Numbered from the stretch's first letter, positions 7,602-16,480 are shown. The stretch: DNA of 64,000 nucleotides from Pectobacterium cacticida (GCF_036885195.1 NZ_CP133656.1:1302001-1366000); one strand, 5' to 3'. Program-made: numbers and translations. Notes: generated from the letters alone by a model not told the origin.

Positions 7602-9094
7602 GCGACGTAGCATCCCAGATCATGGAATTGCGCCCGATGCTGCCTTTCGCCTATGCGCGATCGCAGCAAATTCTGTTGTTACAGGGAGAGCGTGCAACTG
7701 CCGTACAGGCAATATGTGTTGCGCAGACATCGCCAGCCGCCTTGCTGGAGGCGCGCCGTATCGCTGGATGCGCGCTCAGCGTTGAACGCGTAGCAGAAGA
7801 CGTGTTTGAGCGGCAATTAGTGGTGAGCTATCAGCGCGATTCGGAAGAAGCCCGTCGTTTAATGGAAGACATCGGGAATGAGATGGATTTCTACACGCTG
7901 GTGGAAGAGATGCCCGATAGCGATGATTTACTTGATGCGGATGACGACGCGCCGATTATCCGTCTCATCAATGCGATGCTCACCGAAGCCATTAAGGATA
8001 AGGCATCGGATATCCATATTGAGACATATGAGCGCTATTTGCTTATCCGTTTCCGTGTTGATGGTGTCTTGCGTGAGATATTGCGCCCTCAGCGCAAGCT
8101 GGCGTCGCTGCTGGTGTCGCGTATCAAAGTGATGGCTAAACTCGATATTGCGGAAAAACGCATTCCGCAAGATGGGCGTATGGCGCTACGGGTCGGCGGT
8201 CGGGCGATTGACGTGCGCGTCTCGACGCTGCCGTCAAACTACGGCGAGCGCGTGGTATTGCGGTTATTGGATAAAAACAGCGTTAAGCTCGATCTTGAAC
8301 TACTGGGCATGTCGGCACGCCATCGGCAACAGCTTGATGGCCTGATACAGCGTCCCCACGGAATTATTCTGGTGACCGGGCCGACAGGGTCAGGGAAAAG
8401 CACCACGCTCTACGCCGCGCTCAGCCGTCTGAATGCCTCTGAACGTAACATTATGACGGTAGAAGATCCCATCGAATATGAACTGGAAGGCATCGGGCAA
8501 ACACAGGTCAATGCCAAAGTCGATATGACCTTCGCCCGAGGTCTGCGCGCCATCTTGCGCCAGGATCCGGACGTCGTGTTAGTGGGGGAAATTCGTGATG
8601 GTGAAACCGCGCAGATTGCCGTGCAAGCCTCGCTAACCGGCCACCTCGTGTTATCCACATTGCATACGAACAGTGCGCTGGGCGCGCTATCGCGTTTGCA
8701 GGATATGGGTGTTGAGCCTTTCCTACTGTCGACGTCTCTGCTGGGTGTGCTCGCACAGCGCTTAGTCCGGACGTTGTGTCCGGACTGCCGTCAGCCACAT
8801 CCGGTCGACCCGATTCAGGCCAAACAGATGGGCATTGCGCCAGGAACGTTGCTGCAAAATCCGGTGGGGTGCGCGCGGTGTAGCTATACCGGCTACCGGG
8901 GGCGCATCGGCATCCATGAACTGGTGTTAATCGATGATGATATTCGTGCGGCGATACACCGACGCGACGGGGAAATGGCAATCGCGCAACGTCTGGGCGC
9001 GCAACGAATGACTATCCGCCAGGACGGGCTGGAGAAGGTACTTGCAGGGCTGACGACCTGGGAAGAAGTGATCCGTGTAACCAAAGAGGAATGA
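7598..9094 (+). CDS. outE: Type II secretion ATPase OutE (GspE)
   Basis: 498 residues of a secretion ATPase of the GspE/PilB/VirB11 superfamily. The N-terminal domain (about 1-110) binds OutL. The catalytic part has Walker A GPTGSGKST (Lys267), the Asp box (TVEDPIEYELEGIGQTQV), Walker B (DPDVVLVGEIRD) and the His box (GHLVLSTLHTNS). A zinc-binding tetracysteine module sits at Cys394, Cys397, Cys425 and Cys428. It powers pseudopilus assembly from the cytoplasmic face. The gene overlaps outD by 4 nt and ends 1 nt before outF, so it is surely co-transcribed. Confidence 0.97.
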   Translation: MSDVASQIMELRPMLPFAYARSQQILLLQGERATAVQAICVAQTSPAALLEARRIAGCALSVERVAEDVFERQLVVSYQRDSEEARRLMEDIGNEMDFYTLVEEMPDSDDLLDADDDAPIIRLINAMLTEAIKDKASDIHIETYERYLLIRFRVDGVLREILRPQRKLASLLVSRIKVMAKLDIAEKRIPQDGRMALRVGGRAIDVRVSTLPSNYGERVVLRLLDKNSVKLDLELLGMSARHRQQLDGLIQRPHGIILVTGPTGSGKSTTLYAALSRLNASERNIMTVEDPIEYELEGIGQTQVNAKVDMTFARGLRAILRQDPDVVLVGEIRDGETAQIAVQASLTGHLVLSTLHTNSALGALSRLQDMGVEPFLLSTSLLGVLAQRLVRTLCPDCRQPHPVDPIQAKQMGIAPGTLLQNPVGCARCSYTGYRGRIGIHELVLIDDDIRAAIHRRDGEMAIAQRLGAQRMTIRQDGLEKVLAGLTTWEEVIRVTKEE

Positions 9095-9095
9095 C

Positions 9096-10322
9096 ATGGC
9101 ACAGTACCAGTATCAGGCGCTGGATGCGCAGGGAAAAAAATGCCGTGGCAGCCAGGAGGCCGATTCTGCCAGACTGGCGCGCCAGCTATTGCGTGAACGC
9201 GGCCTGGTGCCGCTATCGGTGGAGGAAATCCGCAGCAGCCAGCAAAAATCCGCTGCAATGGGGTTCTCTCTACGCCGGAAAATCCGCATCAGCACCTCTG
9301 ATTTAGCGCTATTAACGCGTCAATTAGCCACGTTGGTGGCAGCGTCGTTGCCGCTGGAAGAAGCGTTGAACGCGGTAGCGAAGCAGAGTGAAAAACCGCA
9401 TTTGAGTCAGTTAATGGCGGCGGTACGCAGTAAGGTTATGGAAGGGCATTCTTTGGCTGATGCCATGAGCTGCTTTCCCAGTTGCTTTGAACGACTGTAC
9501 TGCGCGATGGTCGCCGCCGGCGAAACCTCTGGTCATCTTGATGCCGTGCTAAATCGGCTAGCGGATTACACCGAACAGCGCCAGCAGATGCGTAGTCGCC
9601 TACAGCAAGCGATGATCTATCCCTGTGTGTTAACTGTGGTTGCGATTGCCGTGGTCAGCATTTTGCTGTCGGCGGTGGTGCCGAAAGTCGTCGAACAGTT
9701 TATACACATGAAGCAGGCGCTGCCGCTTTCAACCCGTATTTTAATGGGGATGAGTGAGGCGGTACGTACATTTGGGCCGTGGGTGTTGCTGGCGGTAGTG
9801 GCAGGGATTATGGCGTTTCGCGTCATGTTAAGGCAAGAAAAGCGGCGCATCCGCTTTCACCACCGCCTGCTGTATTTGCCGCTATTGGGGCGAATCGTTC
9901 GCGGCCTGAATACGGCTCGCTACGCACGAACACTGAGCATTCTCAATGCCAGCGCCGTACCGCTGTTGCAAGCGATGCGGATTAGTGGCGATGTCATGAG
10001 TAATGATTATGCCCGCCAGCGGCTTTCACTGGCGGCGGATGCGGTACGCGAGGGCGTCAGCCTGCATAAAGCGCTGGAGCAGACGGCACTTTTCCCTCCG
10101 ATGATGCGCCACATGATCGCCAGCGGTGAGCGTAGCGGTGAACTGGACAGCATGCTGGAGCGGGCGGCGGATAATCAGGATCGGGAATTCAGTGCGCAAA
10201 TGACGCTGGCGTTGGGGCTGTTTGAGCCTCTGCTGGTGGTGAGTATGGCGGCGGTCGTCTTGTTCATCGTACTGGCGATTTTGCAGCCGATTCTGCAATT
10301 AAATACGTTAATGAGTTCATAA
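9096..10322 (+). CDS. outF: Type II secretion platform protein OutF (GspF)
   Basis: 408 residues of the GspF/PilC family. Two homologous cytoplasmic helical domains (SDLALLTRQLATLVAASLPLEEAL near 68 and YARTLSILNASAVPLLQAM near 275) alternate with membrane spans (about 170-192, 225-245 and 375-402). Each repeat carries the family pattern MxAxGExSGxL (MVAAGETSGHLD, MIASGERSGELD). GspF is the polytopic core of the inner-membrane platform, contacting OutE and OutL. The AGGA in the end of outE serves as its ribosome binding site. Confidence 0.96.
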   Translation: MAQYQYQALDAQGKKCRGSQEADSARLARQLLRERGLVPLSVEEIRSSQQKSAAMGFSLRRKIRISTSDLALLTRQLATLVAASLPLEEALNAVAKQSEKPHLSQLMAAVRSKVMEGHSLADAMSCFPSCFERLYCAMVAAGETSGHLDAVLNRLADYTEQRQQMRSRLQQAMIYPCVLTVVAIAVVSILLSAVVPKVVEQFIHMKQALPLSTRILMGMSEAVRTFGPWVLLAVVAGIMAFRVMLRQEKRRIRFHHRLLYLPLLGRIVRGLNTARYARTLSILNASAVPLLQAMRISGDVMSNDYARQRLSLAADAVREGVSLHKALEQTALFPPMMRHMIASGERSGELDSMLERAADNQDREFSAQMTLALGLFEPLLVVSMAAVVLFIVLAILQPILQLNTLMSS

Positions 10323-10387
10323 GTTTAGTGATTTTGTCGCTGTAATACGTGGGTAAGAGAACAACACTTGAACAAGGAAAAGTAAGG

Positions 10388-10873
10388 ATGCAACAGTCTC
10401 AGCATAGTTATGATCAGCATGATTATGATCAACGTAGTTATGATCGGCACAGTGATGGCCAGCGCGGTTTTACCCTGCTGGAAATTATGGTGGTGATCGT
10501 CATTCTCGGCGTACTGGCGAGTCTGGTCGTGCCTAATCTGATGGGGAATAAGGAAAAGGCGGATCGGCAGAAAGCGATTAGCGACATCGTTTCTCTGGAA
10601 AGCGCGCTCGATATGTACAAGTTGGACAACAATCGTTATCCGTCTACAGAGCAGGGATTGCAGGCTCTGGTGACGAAGCCGACGGTACAGCCAGAGCCTC
10701 GTAACTATCCAGCCGATGGCTATATTCGCCGTTTGCCGCAGGATCCGTGGGGTGGCGACTACCAATTATTGAATCCCGGCCAACATAGCAAATTGGATAT
10801 CTTCTCCCTGGGGCCTGATGGTCTTCCGGGCACGGAAGATGACATCGGTAACTGGAATCTTGATAAGAAATAA
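10388..10873 (+). CDS. outG: Major pseudopilin OutG (GspG) with an extended leader
   Basis: 161 residues from ATG 10388. The prepilin peptidase site is RG|FTLLE, with Gly27 as the last leader residue, followed by the hydrophobic helix IMVVIVILGVLASLVVPNLMG and the GspG calcium loop DIFSLGPDGLPGTEDDIGNW. OutG polymerises into the pseudopilus that pushes substrates through OutD. The leader is odd: GspG leaders are usually under 10 residues, but this one contains four imperfect five-residue repeats (SYDQH, DYDQR, SYDRH, SDGQR) encoded by 15-nt tandem repeats at 10406-10465. ATG 10349 lies further upstream without better support; GGAAAAGTAAGG precedes 10388. Confidence 0.93.
   Translation: MQQSQHSYDQHDYDQRSYDRHSDGQRGFTLLEIMVVIVILGVLASLVVPNLMGNKEKADRQKAISDIVSLESALDMYKLDNNRYPSTEQGLQALVTKPTVQPEPRNYPADGYIRRLPQDPWGGDYQLLNPGQHSKLDIFSLGPDGLPGTEDDIGNWNLDKK
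10406..10465 (+). repeat. Four 15-nt tandem repeats in the outG leader
   Basis: Four in-frame 15-nt units follow one another: AGTTATGATCAGCAT, GATTATGATCAACGT, AGTTATGATCGGCAC and AGTGATGGCCAGCGC. They encode Tyr/Asp/His-rich pentapeptides ahead of the OutG cleavage site. Length change here would stay in frame and alter only the cleaved leader. Confidence 0.85.
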
Positions 10874-10968
10874 AAGCACGGGCGGCGAGTCGACACTCGT
10901 TGATGTTGGTGGCGAGCGAGGAAGTAGCCCGACGTTCAAGGGCGGTAGGGAAAGGGTGGCAACGCGCA

Positions 10969-11535
10969 ATGAAGCGGTCAATGAACGGGCAGCAGGGGTT
11001 TACTTTGCTGGAAATGATGCTAGTGGTGCTACTGGCTGGCATCGCGGCTGGCATGGTCGTCATGACATTTCCCCCGGAACGCCAGAATGACAGCGCCTGG
11101 CAGGTGGAGCGCTTTCGCGCGCAGTTAGCGTTTGCCGCTGAAAGCAGCCAGGTTAATGACTACATGCTGGGCGTGCGGCTTTTTCCTGACCGCTGGCAAT
11201 TTTATCAACTCCAGCGGCCTGTTGCTGCCGAAGGCGTACCCGTCGCCAGCGGCGATCGTTGGCAAGGGTATCAATGGCAACCGTGGCGGCCGCATCGGGT
11301 TAACACTTCGGCAACATTGCCAGAGACCTTGCGGCTTGAACTTTTGGGGGCCGGAGGGAAAAAAGCGGATAAAACGCAGCGGGGCGATGATCCCGATATC
11401 CTGATTTTGCCCGGTGGTGAAATTACCCCTTTTCGTCTGCGAGTGGCGGCAGAAAATAAATCGCTCTCCCATTGGCTGGAGGTGGATGCTTTCGGGCGTT
11501 TAGTAACATCGATGGATCAGGACGAAAAACGATGA
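10969..11535 (+). CDS. outH: Minor pseudopilin OutH (GspH)
   Basis: About 188 residues with leader MKRSMNGQQG and cleavage site G|FTLLEMMLVVLLAGIAAGMVV, then a mostly beta C-terminal domain typical of GspH (ERFRAQLAFAAESSQVNDYMLGVRL... FRLRVAAENKSLSHWLEVDAFGRL). GspH joins the pseudopilus tip complex. ATG 10969 is preferred because GGGAAAGGGTGG lies about 9-10 nt upstream and the leader is then normal; an in-frame ATG at 10900 would add 23 residues. The stop overlaps the outI start (ATGA). Confidence 0.92.
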   Translation: MKRSMNGQQGFTLLEMMLVVLLAGIAAGMVVMTFPPERQNDSAWQVERFRAQLAFAAESSQVNDYMLGVRLFPDRWQFYQLQRPVAAEGVPVASGDRWQGYQWQPWRPHRVNTSATLPETLRLELLGAGGKKADKTQRGDDPDILILPGGEITPFRLRVAAENKSLSHWLEVDAFGRLVTSMDQDEKR

Positions 11536-11894
11536 GACGACAGAATGGCATGACGCTCGTAGAAGTGCTGGTTGCCCTGAGTATTTTTGCGTTAGCGGGG
11601 GTTGCCGTTTTGCAAACGACGGCCAGACAGGCTAGCAGCTTGAGTCGGTTAGAAGAGAAAACCTTTGCTGGTTGGGTGGCGGAAAATCAGCAGGTTCAAC
11701 TGCGGCTGGAGCAGCATTGGCCTGACGCCTCTTGGGTGCAAGGAGAAACGCTATTCGCGGGTATACGCTGGTATTGGCGCTGGCGGGGAATTGAGACCGG
11801 CGACCCGCAGACCAATGCGCTGGATGTGGAAGTGCGGCGTAATAAAAATGCCGTTGCCGCTGATGCCGCATTACGTACCTACGTGGTGAAATGA
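11532..11894 (+). CDS. outI: Minor pseudopilin OutI (GspI)
   Basis: 120 residues: leader MRRQNG, cleavage site G|MTLVEVLVALSIFALAGVAVL, and a small C-terminal domain with FAGWVAENQQVQLRL, a GspI hallmark. GspI nucleates the I-J-K tip complex of the pseudopilus. The first residue after cleavage is Met rather than Phe, as is common in GspI. The start overlaps the outH stop, and the stop overlaps outJ by 4 nt. Confidence 0.94.
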   Translation: MRRQNGMTLVEVLVALSIFALAGVAVLQTTARQASSLSRLEEKTFAGWVAENQQVQLRLEQHWPDASWVQGETLFAGIRWYWRWRGIETGDPQTNALDVEVRRNKNAVAADAALRTYVVK

Positions 11895-12544
11895 TGAGCA
11901 TCAAAATCACTCCACAAGGTGAAGCGGAAAGGCGGAGGCTAACGGCGTACAGGCGGCCGCATCAGGGGTTTACGTTGCTGGAAATGATCCTGGCGATCGC
12001 GATTTTCGCAGCACTGAGCGTCAGCGCATTTCAGGTGCTCAATGGCGTAATGCGTAACGATGAGATTTCACAGCGCAAGGCGGCGCGACTGGCTGAAATA
12101 CAGCGTGCGTTTGCGCAGATGGATAATGATTTCTCTCAAATGATCGCGCGGAACAGTCGGGGTAGTACGGTGAAATTTTATGCCGGACGCGATCGGGTTA
12201 AGAGTGATGATTGGGGCGTCAGCTTTATGCGTAACGGCTGGCAAAATCCCTTTGGCATATTGCCGCGATCCGAACTTCAGCCAGTGGCTTACCGGCTGCG
12301 GGGAAATACACTTGAGCGGTTAACGCACACCACGCCTGACCCGATAGCGGGGCTCGATCCCGGCGTCAAGCCGTTGTTGACACAGGTCGATGGCTTCCGG
12401 CTCCGTTTTTTTAGCGATAAATCCTGGCGCGATCGCTGGGACAACAGTACGAAATTACCACAAGGGATTGAAGTTGTGTTGACCTTAAGGGATTACGGAG
12501 AAATGTCGCGCCTGTTTTTAATTACCAGCGGGTCGGATAAATGA
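11891..12544 (+). CDS. outJ: Minor pseudopilin OutJ (GspJ)
   Basis: 217 residues. The cleavage site is HQG|FTLLEMILAIAIFAALSVSAF, followed by the GspJ core (QRAFAQMDNDFSQMIAR, GWQNPFGILPRSELQPVAYRL). GspJ joins OutI and OutK at the pseudopilus tip. From ATG 11891 (or 11894) the leader is about 26 residues and strongly basic, longer than usual; no better internal ATG exists before the cleavage site. Overlaps with outI and outK show translational coupling. Confidence 0.93.
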   Translation: MMSIKITPQGEAERRRLTAYRRPHQGFTLLEMILAIAIFAALSVSAFQVLNGVMRNDEISQRKAARLAEIQRAFAQMDNDFSQMIARNSRGSTVKFYAGRDRVKSDDWGVSFMRNGWQNPFGILPRSELQPVAYRLRGNTLERLTHTTPDPIAGLDPGVKPLLTQVDGFRLRFFSDKSWRDRWDNSTKLPQGIEVVLTLRDYGEMSRLFLITSGSDK

Positions 12545-13527
12545 AATCGCGTCAGCGCGGCGTTGCGCTGCTGGTGATGCTTCTTATCCTGGCATTGATG
12601 GTAACAATTGCAGCGGCGATTGCGGAGCGCACCGGGAACGCCTTTATGCGTACCGAGAGTCATCTTAGTCGTCAGCAGGCGAAGTGGTATGCCTTGGGCG
12701 CTGAAGCATTAAGCGGGCAGAGATTATTGCGCGATGCCAGAGATATGCCGGGGCGCACGTTTGCCGGGCAGCCCTGGTCGCTAACAGGGCAACGTTTTCC
12801 CGTGGAGGGAGGCGACGTTATCTGGCAGATCCGCGATGCGCGTACCTGCTTTAACGTGAATGCGATCAATCAAGGCGTGGATAACGAGAGTACGCAGGTA
12901 CAGACGCCTTATCCGGCTCAGGTTTTTCGTTTGTTGTTGAAAAATCTGGGTGAGGAGGCTGAACGAGCGGAGAAAATTACCGCCGCCGTCCGGGACTGGA
13001 TTGATGCGGATAATTATCCGTCGGCCAATGGCGCTGAAGACGAGGTCTACGCCATGTTGCCATCGCCTTATCGTACTGCCAATCAGCGCATGAGTGATAT
13101 TAGCGAATTACGGGCGGTTTATGGCGTGGATAGCGACCTCTATCGCCGCCTGTTGCCTTATGTTTGTGCGCTACCGCTGGATACCATGTCAATTAACATC
13201 AATACGTTGACTGAGGCGGATGCGCCGCTGTTATCCGCGGTATTTCTGAACCAAATGACGATGTCGCAGGCGAAAACGCTGGTGCAACAGCGGCCTCCCA
13301 AGGGGTGGGCTAGTCTCGAAGTTTTGCAACAAGGGGGGTTATTGCCGCCAAATAGTAAAAACACGGCGCAGCGGGTGCTGGTCGTCAAAAGTGAATGGTT
13401 CTTTGTCACACTCCGGGTACGTGTCGGTGACAGCGATTTCCATCAACGCAGCTTACTTCGTCTGAATGGGCAAAAGGTACAGGTTGCGCAGCGGCAATAT
13501 GGAGGATATAGGACGGTGAATCCATGA
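12541..13527 (+). CDS. outK: Minor pseudopilin OutK (GspK)
   Basis: 328 residues, the largest pseudopilin. The leader is MKSRQRG, with cleavage before VALLVMLLILALMVTIAAAIAERTG. The large helical domain contains the GspK segments CFNVNAIN, VRDWIDADNYPSANGAEDEVY and ISELRAVYGVD. GspK caps the pseudopilus and lacks the Glu5 of the others (Leu/Val context), as known for the family. It overlaps outJ and outL by 4 nt each. Confidence 0.95.
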   Translation: MKSRQRGVALLVMLLILALMVTIAAAIAERTGNAFMRTESHLSRQQAKWYALGAEALSGQRLLRDARDMPGRTFAGQPWSLTGQRFPVEGGDVIWQIRDARTCFNVNAINQGVDNESTQVQTPYPAQVFRLLLKNLGEEAERAEKITAAVRDWIDADNYPSANGAEDEVYAMLPSPYRTANQRMSDISELRAVYGVDSDLYRRLLPYVCALPLDTMSININTLTEADAPLLSAVFLNQMTMSQAKTLVQQRPPKGWASLEVLQQGGLLPPNSKNTAQRVLVVKSEWFFVTLRVRVGDSDFHQRSLLRLNGQKVQVAQRQYGGYRTVNP

Positions 13528-14804
13528 AAATAGCAGGGAGAGGGAAGCGAAAAGCGGCAACATCCCCACTGAATCGGGAAACAGGCGCAGATCGTCCGTG
13601 CCTCATTGTTCGTCTTCCTGTCGAGCTTCAGGGAGATATCGAATGGCAGCTACGTTCATCCGATGGGGAAACGGTACAGCATCAGGGGCGCGGCAATATA
13701 GAACAGGTTAGCGCCGCGCTGACAGCGTACGCTTCCGTCGCATTTACCCGCGTCCTGGTGCCGGCAACGGATGTGACGCTGTATGACTTGACGCTTCCGC
13801 GGCAGGCGAAACGCCAGTTGGCGCAAGTCGTGCCCTTTATGCTGGAAGATCGGTTAGCCACAGACATTGATAAACTGCACTTTGCGGTGTTGGAAATCCA
13901 CGGCGACGACGCCATTATCGCCGTAGTAGAAAAAAACCGTATGCAGCATTGGCTGACGCAGTGTAATGCGCTTGGGCACCGTATCGATGCCTTAATACCA
14001 GATGCCTGCGTATTGCCGGTTCATCAAGATGGTTGGAGCGCGTTGCAGCACGATGATATGTGGTTGTTCCGTCAGCCGACAGGGCACGTGATGGCGGCAG
14101 AATCTTCTTGGTGCGGCGATTTGCTGAAGGCATTTATGCCGTTGCCTACTCTCTACAGCTACAGCGCTACATCGGTCTGTGGAGAAATGGCGCAATACGA
14201 ATGGCAGGCAGAAGGCGAGTGGAAAGTCCAAAACGAAACCGATCTGTTTACTCTGGCGGCGCAAGCGCGGTTGCCTGCGTCGGTCGACCTGCGCCAGGGC
14301 GAGTATGCACCGGAGAAAGCGTGGCAAAACACGCTGTTACCGTGGCGTGGCGTAGGTATTGCCTTTGCGTGTTATCTGCTATTGGTCATGGGGAATGCCA
14401 TCTGGACACATTATCAGCTTTATCAGCAGGCTGAACACTGGCGGCAGGAGAGCATTCGCGTCTATCAGCATATCTTTCCATCTGAAACCCAGGTGGTTAA
14501 CCCGCGTGCGCAGATGCAGCAACATCTACAACGTATCGCTGCTAAGCCGTCAGGAAAAGGGCTGCTAGAACAATTGAATCCCTTGCAGCAACTCATCACG
14601 CAGAATAGCGCTATCAATATTCAATCACTGTCTTACGATGGCGCCGCCGGAGAATTGCGGCTGGAATTGCTCGGCGCATCATACCAGGCGTTAGAACAGT
14701 TTCAGCAACAGGCTACGAGGTATTATCAGGTACAGACGGGGGAAATGCGGCAGGAAAACGACCAGGTTGAAGGGCGGTTAACCTTAAGGAGCAACCATGA
14801 ATGA
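13524..14804 (+). CDS. outL: Type II secretion platform protein OutL (GspL)
   Basis: 426 residues. The cytoplasmic actin-like domain (about 25-265) binds OutE. A single membrane span follows (about 277-295, GIAFACYLLLVMGNAIW), then a periplasmic ferredoxin-like domain that pairs with OutM. Family features include LPRQAKRQLAQVVPFMLEDRLATDID and PDACVLP. The first 20 residues are basic and poorly conserved, so the start could be slightly later, although the 4-nt overlap with outK supports ATG 13524. Confidence 0.94.
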   Translation: MKIAGRGKRKAATSPLNRETGADRPCLIVRLPVELQGDIEWQLRSSDGETVQHQGRGNIEQVSAALTAYASVAFTRVLVPATDVTLYDLTLPRQAKRQLAQVVPFMLEDRLATDIDKLHFAVLEIHGDDAIIAVVEKNRMQHWLTQCNALGHRIDALIPDACVLPVHQDGWSALQHDDMWLFRQPTGHVMAAESSWCGDLLKAFMPLPTLYSYSATSVCGEMAQYEWQAEGEWKVQNETDLFTLAAQARLPASVDLRQGEYAPEKAWQNTLLPWRGVGIAFACYLLLVMGNAIWTHYQLYQQAEHWRQESIRVYQHIFPSETQVVNPRAQMQQHLQRIAAKPSGKGLLEQLNPLQQLITQNSAINIQSLSYDGAAGELRLELLGASYQALEQFQQQATRYYQVQTGEMRQENDQVEGRLTLRSNHE

Positions 14805-15291
14805 ATTACGTCAACGTTGGCAGGCGATGAGCCAACGAGAACGTCAGCTCATGTTGGTGTGTGCGTCGATGCTTCTGCTCTGTCTGGTGTATTACGCTAT
14901 TTTTCAGCCGTGGCAGCAGCGAGAAGAACAATGGGAACGTACGATTACCCGTGAGCAACAGACCGTCCTCTGGATGCAAAAGCAGGCGTCGTTGATCCCG
15001 GCGGGAAATCAGGCTCAAGACGGGCCGCGTGATCAGGAAGTCAGTTTGCCAATGCTGATTTCACAAAGCACGGCACATTTTGGTCTGACGATAGTCCGCT
15101 TGCAACCGCAAGGCAATCAGGCTTCTGTGACGCTGGCCCCCAGTGACTTCAATCGTCTGCTACGTTGGCTGAACGAGCTCGAACAACAACATGGCGTAAA
15201 AGTGATGTCGTTGGATGTAAAGGCGATAGCACAACGTCCGGGGATAGTCGATGTGACGAGATTGGTGCTGGAACGTTCCGATAATGCCTAA
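14797..15291 (+). CDS. outM: Type II secretion platform protein OutM (GspM)
   Basis: 164 residues: a short cytoplasmic N-terminus (MNELRQRWQAMSQRERQL), one membrane span (about 19-36) and a periplasmic ferredoxin-like domain (about 85-160, ISQSTAHFGLTIVRLQPQGNQASVTL). GspM partners OutL in the inner-membrane platform. The gene overlaps outL by 8 nt. The next gene is outO, 67 nt away; no outN (gspN) is present in between, an arrangement I recall from Dickeya. Confidence 0.94.
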   Translation: MNELRQRWQAMSQRERQLMLVCASMLLLCLVYYAIFQPWQQREEQWERTITREQQTVLWMQKQASLIPAGNQAQDGPRDQEVSLPMLISQSTAHFGLTIVRLQPQGNQASVTLAPSDFNRLLRWLNELEQQHGVKVMSLDVKAIAQRPGIVDVTRLVLERSDNA

Positions 15292-15358
15292 GTCAGCCAT
15301 CTGCGTACGATCAAACGCTAGCAAGCGATGGTCTCTTTATCAATAATCAGGGACTAAC

Positions 15359-16207
15359 ATGGAGAGTTTAAGGGAATTTGCTCAAGAGTTTCCGGCCTGG
15401 TGGTGTAGCGCTATCGCCTTACTGGGGTTGATCATAGGCAGTTTTCTTAATGTCGTGATTCACCGCTTGCCAATCATGTTGGAACGGCGCTGGCGGCAGG
15501 ATATTGGCCTTCAGATAGGGGAAGCTGAACTCGGTGGCGCGTGTCTGCGCTACAACCTGTGGTGGCCGCCTTCCACATGCCCGCACTGCCAGCGCCCCAT
15601 TGCCATCAAAGATAATATTCCGCTATTGAGCTGGCTGTGGTTGCGTGGGCGTTCCCGTTGCTGCCATCAACCTATCTCTGTGCAATACCCGCTGGTGGAA
15701 GCCGTGACCCTGCTATTTTTCCTGATAGCGGGGATGCGGTGGTTACCCGGTATGGTGTTGTGTGGAACGCTGATTTTACTGTCTTTTCTCTTAGTGTTGG
15801 CCGTTATTGATAGCAAAACGCTGTTGCTGCCTGACGCGCTGACGTTACCGCTCTTGTGGGGGGGATTGCTGTTTAATCTGTCAGAGACGTTTGTCCCGTT
15901 ACAAGATGCCGTTGTGGGCGCAATGGCGGGGTATTTATCGTTGTGGCTGCTTTACTGGTTGTTTAAATCCGTAACCGGCAAAGAGGCGCTAGGATATGGT
16001 GATTTTAAACTCTTGGCGGCATTGGGTGCCTGGTTAGGGTGGCAGGCATTGCCGAACCTGGTTTTAGTCGCGGCGTTGAGTGGGCTGATGGTGACACTTG
16101 TCTGGCGAGGGTTACGTAGAGAAGATGCCGCAACACCGCTAGCCTTTGGCCCGTGGCTGGCGATAGGCGGCGTATTTAGCGTCATAATGCATGGGGTGTC
16201 CGGATAG
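15359..16207 (+). CDS. outO: Prepilin peptidase/N-methyltransferase OutO (GspO)
   Basis: 282 residues, polytopic. It has the N-terminal methyltransferase zinc site (CPHCQRPIAIKDNIPLLSWLWLRGRSRCC, two CxxC-like pairs) and the aspartyl protease motifs VIDSKTLLLPD and the GYGDFK (GxGD) site. It cleaves and N-methylates the OutG-K leaders on the cytoplasmic side of the inner membrane. Closing the out operon, it lies 67 nt after outM with AGGGACTAAC before its ATG. The second palindromic repeat begins 14 nt after its stop. Confidence 0.96.
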   Translation: MESLREFAQEFPAWWCSAIALLGLIIGSFLNVVIHRLPIMLERRWRQDIGLQIGEAELGGACLRYNLWWPPSTCPHCQRPIAIKDNIPLLSWLWLRGRSRCCHQPISVQYPLVEAVTLLFFLIAGMRWLPGMVLCGTLILLSFLLVLAVIDSKTLLLPDALTLPLLWGGLLFNLSETFVPLQDAVVGAMAGYLSLWLLYWLFKSVTGKEALGYGDFKLLAALGAWLGWQALPNLVLVAALSGLMVTLVWRGLRREDAATPLAFGPWLAIGGVFSVIMHGVSG

Positions 16208-16221
16208 AAAAGGATTATGAA

Positions 16222-16360
16222 CCTATCCCATTAGGGCTATTTTACTTGCCATTTTGGCCCTGGGCAGTGCTCGAAATCCTCACGTACTCGGTGTACGCTC
16301 CGGTTTCTGCGCGCTGTCCGAGACCAAACTGACGGCGCCAATGACGCCTATTGGGATAGG
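16222..16360. repeat. Palindromic intergenic repeat, copy 2 (139 bp)
   Basis: This copy has ends CCTATCCCATTAGG and CTATTGGGATAGG and a long imperfect internal palindrome centred near GTACTCGGTGTAC. It is the fuller of the two copies in the window, containing the central segment missing at 1791-1920. It sits directly after outO, where it would fold as the 3' end of the out mRNA. Confidence 0.87.
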
Positions 16361-16395
16361 CGCTATGTTGATTCGTGGGTTAAACGACCGATGCG

Positions 16396-16436
16396 AAAAA
16401 GGCTGACGGTATAATGCCCTCAGCCTTTTATATTTT
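16396..16436 (+). terminator. outO: Probable rho-independent terminator after outO
   Basis: Stem AAAAGGCTGA with TCAGCCTTTT around a loop of about 13 nt, followed by TATATTTTTG. Located about 190 nt after outO and beyond the repeat, it is the first good intrinsic terminator for the out operon. The complementary A-tract could also let it work leftwards. Confidence 0.75.
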
Positions 16437-16480
16437 TGCGTGCCCTTCAACGAAGAAAACAGTATTGGGCAAATGACAGG

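Noticed and set aside
8508..8981. A 157-residue minus-strand frame within outE
   Set aside because: Antisense to conserved ATPase motifs, with arginine/proline-rich low-quality composition; a shadow frame.
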